Shown here: positions 1-5,651 of the stretch, in pieces | How the letters are laid out: each line of letters starts with the position of its first letter | Numbering within the stretch: position 1 is the stretch's first letter | Assembly (NCBI GenBank): GCA_050015575.1 | Contig: JBEKBD010000118.1 | Coordinates: forward strand, 1-8,054 | From: Roseiarcus sp050015575 | GTDB lineage: Bacteria > Pseudomonadota > Alphaproteobacteria > Rhizobiales > Beijerinckiaceae | Reading direction: 5' to 3' | Length of the DNA stretch: 8,054 nucleotides | Notes under the pieces: model-generated | The model's database searches: none | What the model saw: the letters and a program-made list of their open reading frames with translations, nothing else | Told to the model about the DNA's origin: nothing | Program-made: the position numbers and the translations under genes

Positions 1-307
1 TCAGAATCTGCGTGATCCTGACGATCGTCAGATCCTGTCGGTGGCCGCGCTTGCGGCGCGAATTCTTGCGGCGGCGCTTCTTGAACGCGATGACCTTGGG
101 GCCGCGCTTCTGTTCGACGATTTCGCCGACGACGCTGGCGCCGGCGACGCGCGGCGCGCCGATGTCGTTCTTGTCGCCGTCGAACAGCGCGAGCACTTCG
201 CCGAAGGTCACTTGCGCCCCGGCTTCGCCTTCGAGAGCCATGACGGTGATGGTGTCGGCGGCGGCGACCTTGTATTGCTTGCCGCCGGTTTTGATGACTG
301 CGAACAT
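1..307 (-). CDS. rplU: 50S ribosomal protein L21 (3' end outside window)
   Basis: L21 is a primary 23S rRNA-binding protein of the large ribosomal subunit. The ATG at 307-305 opens a frame of 102 codons with no stop before the window edge, so the C-terminus is missing. The protein begins MFAVIKTGGKQYKV, the classic L21 N-terminus. It has the VGEIVEQKRGPKVIAFKKRR core at about residues 60-80, then the basic tail with GHRQDLTIVRITQI at about 88-101. L21 is usually just over 100 residues, so either only a few residues are absent or a longer C-terminal extension, common in Rhizobiales, follows. A GGAG Shine-Dalgarno lies at about 316-313, seven bases before the ATG. The gene is divergent from chvI, and rpmA would be expected downstream, outside the window. 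Confidence 0.96.
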   Translation of the reverse strand, partial: MFAVIKTGGKQYKVAAADTITVMALEGEAGAQVTFGEVLALFDGDKNDIGAPRVAGASVVGEIVEQKRGPKVIAFKKRRRKNSRRKRGHRQDLTIVRITQIL

Positions 308-408
308 CGTTTTCTCCGTGTTCAACCCGGCTCTGCGCGAGCGACCGCGCGGCCGGCTTCTTGGCAGTGGAAACCCGCTGGTTTTCGCCCCCTTCGCCGC
401 CCTCGAGC

Positions 409-439
409 GGAAAAGCAAAAGCGCGGCCGTAAGCCGCGC
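409..439 (-). terminator. Hairpin plus U-rich tract at the 5' end of the rplU leader (possible attenuator)
   Basis: Read on the minus strand, GCGCGGC (439-433) and GCCGCGC (427-421) form a perfect 7-bp stem around the loop TTACG. TTTTGCTTTT (420-411) follows directly, which is the layout of an intrinsic terminator. It lies only about 10 nt after the predicted transcription start and well before the rplU start codon. A third heptamer, GCCGCGC (450-444 on the minus strand), could pair with the 439-433 arm instead, although the predicted start may fall inside it. It could be an attenuator, a 5'-stabilising stem or an L21-binding leader structure. The U tract is interrupted by GC. Confidence 0.5.
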
Positions 440-452
440 CTGAGCGCGGCGT

Positions 453-481
453 CCTATAGAGGGGGCAGCGCGCGAAGTCAA
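453..481 (-). promoter_or_regulatory. Sigma70-type promoter of rplU
   Basis: On the minus strand, TTGACT (481-476) is followed after 17 bases by TATAGG (458-453). That gives a near-consensus -35 box, optimal spacing and an acceptable -10. Transcription should begin near 447, giving a leader of about 140 nt before the rplU start at 307. This is seen directly in the sequence; activity is inferred. Confidence 0.7.
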
Positions 482-589
482 ACGAATGTCCGGGTTCGCT
501 TCATACGAGACCCAAGGACGGACGCGGAATCTTCGGTTGTTTGCTTGGCGGAGCGGAGGGGAAGCCGAACCGGGCGCCGCGGTTGAACA

Positions 590-619
590 TTGGCCAAGCG
601 GGTTATGTTGGGCTATGAT
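590..619 (+). promoter_or_regulatory. Candidate promoter for the chvI operon
   Basis: TTGGCC (590-595) is separated by 18 bases from TATGAT (614-619), the best sigma70-like pair I can see upstream of chvI. It would give a leader of about 150 nt. A second TATGAT at 717-722 lacks a good -35. The assignment is weak because only hexamer matching supports it. Confidence 0.3.
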
Positions 620-766
620 CGCGAATTCGAACGCGAAAGGCGCGAGCGCGCTTGGCCGACGGCTCGAAGAGGCCACACTTCGGCCGCGAAAGGCTCTATT
701 GTGCCCGCGCGGGGCGTATGATGCGGCGCCGCGGCCGACCCCGCGCGGCTCAGTGGGACTTGGAAC

Positions 767-771
767 AGGAG
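767..771 (+). promoter_or_regulatory. Shine-Dalgarno of chvI
   Basis: AGGAG lies four bases before the ATG at 776. It fixes the chvI start and rules out the overlapping longer frame that runs through here in another phase. Confidence 0.75.
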
Positions 772-775
772 ACTC

Positions 776-1474
776 ATGCCGACGATCGCCCTGGTCGACG
801 ACGACCGCAACATCCTGACATCCGTTTCGCTTTCGTTGGAGGCGGAAGGCTACCGCGTGCAAACCTTCACCGACGGCGCGAGCGCCCTCGACGGCCTGAA
901 AGCCAATCCCCCCGATCTCGCCATCTTCGACATCAAGATGCCGCGCATGGACGGCATGGAGCTGTTGCGCCGGTTGCGGCAGAAATCCGATCTGCCGGTG
1001 ATCTTTCTCACCTCGAAGGACGAGGAAATCGACGAGTTGTTCGGGCTCAAGATGGGCGCCGACGACTTTATTCGCAAACCCTTTTCGCAGCGTCTGCTGG
1101 TCGAGCGCGTCAAGGCGATCCTGCGCCGCGCCAACCCCAAGGACGCCGCGTCGCAAAAGGAGAGCGAGGCCAAGATCCTCGAACGGGGGCGGCTGAAGAT
1201 GGACCCCGAGCGTCACACCTGCACCTGGAGCAACGTCCCGGTCACGTTGACGGTGACGGAGTTTCTGATTCTGCAGGCGCTGGCGGCGCGCCCGGGAGTC
1301 GTCAAGAGCCGCAACGCGCTGATGGACGCCGCCTACGACGATCAGGTGTACGTCGACGATCGCACCATCGACAGCCACATCAAACGCTTGCGCAAGAAAT
1401 TCAAGGTCGTCGAACCCGATTTCGAAATGATCGAGACGCTATACGGCGTCGGCTATCGTTTCAGGGAAGCCTGA
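776..1474 (+). CDS. chvI: ChvI-type response regulator (OmpR/PhoB family)
   Basis: DNA-binding response regulator of the ChvG/ChvI (ExoS/ChvI, BvrS/BvrR) envelope and acid-stress system. The 232 residues match the family. The receiver domain, about residues 1-118, has the acidic pair D8-D9, phosphoacceptor D52 in IFDIKMPRMDG, T79 in FLTSK and K101 in IRKPF. A winged-helix effector domain follows from about 135 to 231, with TVTEFLILQAL, the recognition-helix stretch VDDRTIDSHIKRLRKKF and the final GVGYRFRE. The start is supported by an AGGAG box. chvG follows after 54 bases in the same direction, so both are probably co-transcribed. ChvI regulators control exopolysaccharide, outer-membrane proteins and acid response in related bacteria; targets here are inferred. 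All catalytic residues are present. Confidence 0.95.
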   Translation: MPTIALVDDDRNILTSVSLSLEAEGYRVQTFTDGASALDGLKANPPDLAIFDIKMPRMDGMELLRRLRQKSDLPVIFLTSKDEEIDELFGLKMGADDFIRKPFSQRLLVERVKAILRRANPKDAASQKESEAKILERGRLKMDPERHTCTWSNVPVTLTVTEFLILQALAARPGVVKSRNALMDAAYDDQVYVDDRTIDSHIKRLRKKFKVVEPDFEMIETLYGVGYRFREA

Positions 1475-1490
1475 GGCGGGGCGACGCGCG

Positions 1491-1532
1491 ATGAACGGGA
1501 CGCGGCGCCGTCGCCGCCGCGCGCAGCGATGA
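1491..1532 (+). CDS. Possible 13-codon Arg-rich leader minigene overlapping the chvG start
   Basis: In the 54-base gap between chvI and chvG, an ATG at 1491 opens a 13-residue frame, MNGTRRRRRRAQR. Its TGA (1530-1532) overlaps the chvG ATG (1529-1531) as ATGA. A GGCGGGG stretch (1475-1481) about nine bases upstream could be its Shine-Dalgarno, whereas the chvG ATG has none of its own. The arrangement would suit translational coupling of chvG to the minigene. Six consecutive arginine codons (CGG, CGC, CGT, then three CGC) are unusual, but a GC-rich spacer could produce them by chance. There is no homology evidence. Confidence 0.25.
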   Translation: MNGTRRRRRRAQR

Positions 1533-3379
1533 GCGCCGAAGCGCACAGCGATCCGAAACTCGCCGCCGCGGGCGCGCGCTGGCGCAAGTCGCGCGTGCGC
1601 CTTTACGGGCGCGCCGTCTGGCGCGCGATCATATCGCGTTTTTCCTCGTCCCTGACGCACCGCATCGTCGTGCTCAATTTGGGCGGCCTTGTCGTCCTGG
1701 TGATCGCGTTCCTGCTGCTCAACCAGTTCCGCGCCGACATCATCGCCGCCAAAACGCAGAGCCTGGAGACCCAGGCCGGGATCATCGCCGCCGCCATCGC
1801 CGCCTCCGCCGCGGTCGAAACCGACACCATCACCATCGATCCGGAGAAACTGCTGCACCTCGCGCCGAGCGAGAACGCGGCGCCGGCGCCGAGCGAGGAA
1901 GACTCGATCGAATTTTCGATCAACCCGGAGCGGGTCGGCCCGCTCCTCCACCGCTTGGCGACGCCGACGCGCACGCGCGCGCGCATCTATGATCGCGACG
2001 GATTGCTGCTGCTCGATTCGCAAGCCCTGGCGCGCGGCGCGACGCTTCGCGCCGGGCCGGGCGAGAGCCCTATCGAAAGTTCGACATGGTGGAACCGGCT
2101 GTGGGCCGAGGCGCGCAGCTCCTTGGCGCCCGTCACGAAACCGCGCGTCAGCGACGATTGGATAACCAACGGCAAATCGCTGGCCGAAGTTGCCGGCGCG
2201 CTGGAGGGAAAGACGGAATCGGCCGTTCGGGTCAACGCCGCGGGTCAGACGATCGTCTCGGTCAGCGTGCCGATCCGGCGCGCGACGATGGTTCGCGGCG
2301 CGTTGCTGCTTTCCACCCAAGGCGGCGACATCGACGCCGTCATCGCTGCGGAGCGCTGGGCGTTGCTGCGAATCTTTCTGGTGCTGGCCGCGGTGATGCT
2401 GGTGCTGTCGCTGTCGCTCGCCAACACGATCGCCGAGCCCGTGCGCAAGCTCGCCGAGGCCGCCGAGCGCGTGCGGCGCGGCATCAAGTCGCGGCAGCAG
2501 ATTCCCGACTACACCACTCGGTCCGACGAAATCGGCCATCTCTCCGGCGCGCTACGCGACATGACCCAGGCGCTCTACGACCGGATCGACGCGATCGAGA
2601 GCTTCGCGGCGGACGTCGCGCACGAACTGAAGAATCCGCTGACCTCGCTGCGCAGCGCCGTCGAAACGCTGCCGCGGGTCGCTTCCGGCCCCTCGCGCGA
2701 TCGTCTGCTCGCCATCATGCAGCACGACGTGCGGCGGCTCGACCGGCTGATCAGCGACATCTCCGACGCGTCGCGGCTCGACGCGGAACTGGCGCGCGAC
2801 GACGCCGGACCGGTCGACATGGCGGCGCTGCTGCGCGCGGTGACGGCGATGGCCGCCGATTCGCCGCGCGGCAAGGGGATCGCGATCCGCCTGACGATCG
2901 AAGGGGCCGACGCCAAGACGAAGGCGCCGGCCTACGTCGTGCTCGGCTACGATTCCCGGCTGGCCCAGGTGATCACCAATCTGATCGACAACGCCTGCTC
3001 GTTCTCGCCTCCGGGCGGGGAAGTGCGAATCGCGTTGAGCCGGGCGCGCGGCGAGAGCGCGCCGGACGGCGAGCGGGCGGGCGATCACGTCGTCGTCACG
3101 ATCGACGACGACGGCCCCGGAATCCCGCCGCACGCCCTCGAGAGCATTTTCGAGCGCTTCTACACCGATCGCCCCGGCCAGGGCTTCGGACAGAATTCCG
3201 GGCTCGGACTTTCCATTTCCCGTCAGATCGTTCAGGCGCACGGCGGGCGGATATGGGCGTCCAATCGGCCCCTCGCGCGCGAGACGGCGGCCTCGGCCGC
3301 CGACGTCGACGACGGCGCCCAAACGCGCCACGGCGCCGGAGCGCGCTTCGTCATTCGCCTGCCGGCGATCGGGCCGTGA
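1529..3379 (+). CDS. chvG: ChvG-type membrane sensor histidine kinase
   Basis: Inner-membrane sensor kinase that phosphorylates ChvI; 616 residues, normal for the family. After a basic cytoplasmic N-terminus come TM1 (about 46-66), a periplasmic sensor region of about 210 residues with a Pro/Glu-rich linker near 116-130, and TM2 (about 282-298). A HAMP domain (about 299-355) precedes the H-box FAADVAHELKNPLTSLRS with phosphoacceptor His365. The ATPase part has N488 (NLIDNACSFSPPGG), the G1 box DDDGPGIP (526-533), an F-box FERFYTDRPG and the G2 box SGLGLS (557-562). In relatives ExoR binds the periplasmic region and represses the kinase; whether that holds here is unknown. A charged, low-complexity stretch sits just before the last strand (about 585-605). 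The ATG lacks a clear Shine-Dalgarno. The TGA overlaps the hprK GTG. Confidence 0.93.
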   Translation: MSAEAHSDPKLAAAGARWRKSRVRLYGRAVWRAIISRFSSSLTHRIVVLNLGGLVVLVIAFLLLNQFRADIIAAKTQSLETQAGIIAAAIAASAAVETDTITIDPEKLLHLAPSENAAPAPSEEDSIEFSINPERVGPLLHRLATPTRTRARIYDRDGLLLLDSQALARGATLRAGPGESPIESSTWWNRLWAEARSSLAPVTKPRVSDDWITNGKSLAEVAGALEGKTESAVRVNAAGQTIVSVSVPIRRATMVRGALLLSTQGGDIDAVIAAERWALLRIFLVLAAVMLVLSLSLANTIAEPVRKLAEAAERVRRGIKSRQQIPDYTTRSDEIGHLSGALRDMTQALYDRIDAIESFAADVAHELKNPLTSLRSAVETLPRVASGPSRDRLLAIMQHDVRRLDRLISDISDASRLDAELARDDAGPVDMAALLRAVTAMAADSPRGKGIAIRLTIEGADAKTKAPAYVVLGYDSRLAQVITNLIDNACSFSPPGGEVRIALSRARGESAPDGERAGDHVVVTIDDDGPGIPPHALESIFERFYTDRPGQGFGQNSGLGLSISRQIVQAHGGRIWASNRPLARETAASAADVDDGAQTRHGAGARFVIRLPAIGP

Positions 3380-3843
3380 CGGCGCCCGTATCCGAGTGGT
3401 CGGGCCTCAACGCCAGCGCCGTCGTCGTCGGCGAGAGCGGGGTGCTCGCGCGCGGGCCCTCGGGCGCGGGCAAGAGTTCCCTCGCGCTGGCGTTGATCGC
3501 CCGCGCCCGCGAAGCCGCGATCTTCGCCGCGCTGATCGGCGACGACCGGGTGTTCGTGCGCGCCTGCAGCGGGCGCCTGCTGGCGCGCGGCGTTCCGCGG
3601 TTCGCGGGGCTCATCGAGCGGCGTTTCGTGGGTCTCGTCGTCGCCGCTCACGAGCCCTCGGCGGTCGTGCGGCTGGTCGTCGATCTCGCCGGCCGCGGCC
3701 GATCGCCGCCGCGAATGCCCGAGGACCACGACAAAATTGCCGAATTGCTCGGCGTCCGGCTGCCGCGAATTGCGCTCGACTCCGGGCAGGGTTCGCTTGA
3801 TCACGCCTATGCGGTGCTTGAAAGTCTTGCTAGGCTGCCGTAA
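3376..3843 (+). CDS. hprK: HPr kinase/phosphorylase, short alphaproteobacterial form
   Basis: Phosphorylates HPr on its regulatory serine and removes that phosphate. The 155 residues correspond to the catalytic domain only; Firmicutes enzymes of about 310 residues carry an extra N-terminal domain, and short forms are normal in alphaproteobacteria. The P-loop is GPSGAGKSS (27-35), followed by the acidic pair IGDDRV (D56-D57) expected at the active site. The family signature, usually close to E-x-R-G-x-G-I, reads ERRFVGL here (81-87), so the first glycine is phenylalanine. The start is a GTG overlapping the chvG stop as GTGA, which implies translational coupling; the frame is open further upstream inside chvG but shows no kinase sequence there. 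The substrate HPr is encoded two genes downstream. Confidence 0.88.
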   Translation: MTAPVSEWSGLNASAVVVGESGVLARGPSGAGKSSLALALIARAREAAIFAALIGDDRVFVRACSGRLLARGVPRFAGLIERRFVGLVVAAHEPSAVVRLVVDLAGRGRSPPRMPEDHDKIAELLGVRLPRIALDSGQGSLDHAYAVLESLARLP

Positions 3844-3963
3844 CGCGGGGCGGCCCCTGTTGCGAATTGTTCTTGATCCTTGCGCCGCAGTGCACAAAAA
3901 TGCGCCCGTTGCAACGTGACCGTTCGCTGGCGCGGCGGCGGCGCCTGAAACGATGGATTGTTG
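3844..3963 (+). promoter_or_regulatory. Spacer before the EIIA gene with a weak candidate promoter and palindrome
   Basis: A 120-base gap divides the chvI-chvG-hprK block from EIIA-HPr. Right after the hprK stop, GGGG-CGG-CCCC (3847-3857) is a small hairpin followed by moderately T-rich sequence, too weak to call a terminator. TTGATC (3873-3878), a 17-base spacer and AAAAAT (3896-3901) form a poor sigma70 match. CGTTGCAACG (3907-3916) is a perfect 10-base palindrome and a possible operator lying just downstream of it. The last two genes may therefore have their own promoter. Confidence 0.3.
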
Positions 3964-4365
3964 ATGATTGGAATGGTCCTTGTGACCCACGGCCAGCTCG
4001 CCAATGGATTTCGGGCTGCGCTCGAGCACGTCGTCGGGCCGCAATCGCATTTTGAAACGATTACGATCGGCCCCGAGGACGATATGGAACGGCGTCGCGC
4101 CGATATTATCAGCGCGATCGGGCGAGTTCAGGACGGCAGCGGCGTGGTCCTGCTGACCGACATGTTCGGCGGCACGCCGTCCAACCTGGCCATCTCCGTC
4201 ATGGACGGCGGGCGCATCGAAGTCATATGCGGCATCAACCTGCCGATGCTGATCAAATTGGCGACGCTGCGCGAAACGGCGGACCTCGACGAGGCGGTGC
4301 TCGAAGCTCGCGACGCCGGCCGCAAATACATCACCGTGGCGAGCAAGGTGCTGACCGGCAAATGA
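3964..4365 (+). CDS. PTS EIIA component, mannose family (regulatory)
   Basis: Cytoplasmic phosphocarrier domain of the fructose/mannose EIIA (type 4) family. It accepts phosphate from HPr-His-P. The protein of 133 residues is a stand-alone domain of normal size. His9 in MVLVTHGQLA is the phosphorylation site, and the conserved LLTDMFGGTPSNLA (about 61-74) and GINLPMLIK (about 90-98) segments are intact. No EIIB, EIIC or EIID genes lie nearby, so it probably serves signalling rather than sugar uptake, as described for the incomplete PTS of other alphaproteobacteria; its target is not visible here. I chose the ATG at 3964 because homologues begin MIGMVLVTHG; in-frame TTG codons at 3958 and 3961 would add two residues. 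The Shine-Dalgarno is weak. The stop overlaps the HPr ATG by 4 bases (ATGA). Confidence 0.92.
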   Translation: MIGMVLVTHGQLANGFRAALEHVVGPQSHFETITIGPEDDMERRRADIISAIGRVQDGSGVVLLTDMFGGTPSNLAISVMDGGRIEVICGINLPMLIKLATLRETADLDEAVLEARDAGRKYITVASKVLTGK

Positions 4366-4694
4366 CCGAGACGACCGAGCGAGGCGAAGACGACCCGTGT
4401 CCGCCGCCTCCGACGCTCGCCAGCGCGCACGTGCGCGACATGCGCATCGTCAACCGCAAGGGGCTGCACGCGCGCGCCGCCGCCAAGTTCGTGCAGTGCG
4501 TCGATCGCTTCGACGCGCAGGTCCAGGTCACGCGCTGCGGCGACACCGTCGGCGGCGATTCGATCATGGGCATCTTGATGCTGGGCGCCGGCGTCGATTC
4601 GACGATCACCGTCGCCGCCCAGGGTGCCCAGGCGCTCGACGCGCTCGAGGCCCTCGAAGCGCTCGTCGCCGACCGCTTCGGCGAAGACGAGTGA
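4362..4694 (+). CDS. ptsH: Phosphocarrier protein HPr
   Basis: Small phosphocarrier between enzyme I and EIIA. The HPr fold spans about residues 24-105. The catalytic histidine is His36 in NRKGLHARAAAKF, and the regulatory serine targeted by HprK is Ser67 in GGDSIMGILML. At 110 residues it is about 20 longer than typical HPr because of an acidic, proline-rich N-terminus (residues 1-23, with four prolines in a row). The start at 4362 is favoured by its ATGA overlap with the EIIA gene; an internal ATG at 4440 (Met27) would give a bare HPr of 84 residues. Enzyme I (probably the PtsP type) is not in the window. Presence of Ser67 together with hprK in the same cluster argues for control by serine phosphorylation. 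Confidence 0.94.
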   Translation: MTETTERGEDDPCPPPPTLASAHVRDMRIVNRKGLHARAAAKFVQCVDRFDAQVQVTRCGDTVGGDSIMGILMLGAGVDSTITVAAQGAQALDALEALEALVADRFGEDE

Positions 4695-4705
4695 CGCGAT
4701 TGCCG

Positions 4706-4761
4706 TCGCCGGGCGAACCGTTCCCCCGCGCCGCGCGGCGAGGGCGCGCGAAGCCCGGCGA
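4706..4761. terminator. Inverted repeat between convergent ptsH and lptB
   Basis: TCGCCGGGC (4706-4714) and GCCCGGCGA (4753-4761) form a perfect 9-bp stem. The 38-base loop contains its own palindrome, GCCGCGCGGC (4730-4739). It fills the 75-base gap between the two converging stop codons, where a shared bidirectional terminator is expected. No T tract follows on either strand, so it may work with Rho or only as a structure protecting the 3' end. Confidence 0.4.
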
Positions 4762-4769
4762 TCCGCGGG

Positions 4770-5642
4770 CTACATGCGGAAGTCCTCGCCGAGATAATGC
4801 CGGCGAACGTCGGGGTGCGCGACGATCGCGTCGGGCGTTCCTTCGGTCAGCACGTGGCCGCTGTGAATGATGTAGGCGCGATCGATGAGTCCGAGCGTCT
4901 CGCGCACGTTGTGATCGGTGATGAGAACGCCGATGCCGCGCCCCTTGAGATGGCGCACCAAATCCTGAATATCGCCGACCGCGATCGGATCGATGCCGGC
5001 GAAAGGCTCGTCGAGCAGCATGAACGACGGTTTGCCGGCGAGCGCGCGCGCGATCTCGCAGCGCCGTCGCTCGCCGCCCGAGAGCGCGATCGCCGGCGTC
5101 CTGCGCAGACGGGCGATGTCGAACTCCTCGAGCAGCGAGTTGAGCGTCGCCTCGCGCGCCGCGCGGTCGGGCTCGTTGACTTCCAGAACCGCGCGGACGT
5201 TGTCCTCGACGTTGAGGCCGCGGAAGATCGAAGCCTCCTGCGGCAGATAGCCGATGCCGAGGCGCGCGCGCTGGTACATCGGCAGGCCGGTGACCGGATA
5301 GCCGTCGAGCTCGATGACGCCCTTGTCGGGCCTGACCAGGCCGGTGATCATGTAGAACACCGTGGTCTTTCCGGCGCCGTTGGGGCCGAGCAGCCCGACC
5401 GCTTCGCCGCGCCGGACATAGAGGCTGACGTCGGCCACGACCGCGCGCCCGCCGTAGTTCTTGCCGAGATGGCGCACCGCCAGAGACCCTTCCGCGGCGG
5501 CGCCCGAGCGCTCGGCGGCTTCGATCGCCCCTCTCGCCGGCGAAGGGGCGCGCGCCGGGATCGACGAAACGGCGGTCAAGGACGGGCGATCCGGGAGCGG
5601 CGAGCGTTTCTCATCGCGGATGGGCGGGACAAATCGAGGCAA
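4770..5642 (-). CDS. lptB: LPS export ABC transporter ATP-binding protein LptB
   Basis: Cytoplasmic ATPase of the LptB2FGC complex, which extracts LPS from the inner membrane and drives it along the LptA bridge. The ABC domain spans about residues 53-290: Walker A GPNGAGKTT (86-94), Q-loop Gln135 in GYLPQEASIFRGL, signature LSGGERRR (187-194), Walker B FMLLDEPFAGID (207-218) and switch His244. LptB is usually near 240 residues; this frame gives 290, with about 50 extra N-terminal residues rich in Ala, Ser and Pro. The start is uncertain: the TTG at 5642 lies nine bases after the lptA stop without a clear Shine-Dalgarno, and the next plausible start, GTG at Val56, would leave 235 residues. It is the last gene of the lptC-lptA-lptB operon and converges on ptsH. 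The usual rpoN neighbour is absent here. Confidence 0.95.
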   Translation of the reverse strand: MPRFVPPIRDEKRSPLPDRPSLTAVSSIPARAPSPARGAIEAAERSGAAAEGSLAVRHLGKNYGGRAVVADVSLYVRRGEAVGLLGPNGAGKTTVFYMITGLVRPDKGVIELDGYPVTGLPMYQRARLGIGYLPQEASIFRGLNVEDNVRAVLEVNEPDRAAREATLNSLLEEFDIARLRRTPAIALSGGERRRCEIARALAGKPSFMLLDEPFAGIDPIAVGDIQDLVRHLKGRGIGVLITDHNVRETLGLIDRAYIIHSGHVLTEGTPDAIVAHPDVRRHYLGEDFRM

Positions 5643-5651
5643 GGGAATTGT

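Larger units (their letters stand above)
308..775. other. Gene-free region between divergent rplU and chvI
   Basis: About 470 bases without a convincing gene. The left part (308 to about 447) is the rplU leader, and the rplU promoter follows at 453-481. The right part (482-775) is the presumed chvI upstream region. Open frames here are arginine-rich, resemble no family I know, and run through the promoter or into chvI. An imperfect dyad, TCGCG(8 nt)CGCGA centred on GAATTC, lies at about 619-636 and could be an operator; nothing confirms it. Confidence 0.6.

Noticed and set aside
12..586. Two overlapping plus-strand frames opposite rplU
   Set aside because: They are antisense to L21 and its promoter, have no domain, and their composition follows the opposite-strand codon bias.
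486..818. Short frame through the rplU-chvI intergenic region into chvI
   Set aside because: It runs into chvI out of phase, has no Shine-Dalgarno and resembles nothing; the AGGAG at 767-771 serves chvI.
1439..2539. A 366-codon minus-strand frame opposite chvI/chvG
   Set aside because: A shadow of chvG: arginine/glutamine-rich composition, no domain, and the kinase frame on the plus strand has full motif support.
2086..3375. Open frame in phase with hprK running upstream through chvG
   Set aside because: Only the part from the GTG at 3376 resembles HPr kinase; the upstream portion is the out-of-phase reading of chvG.
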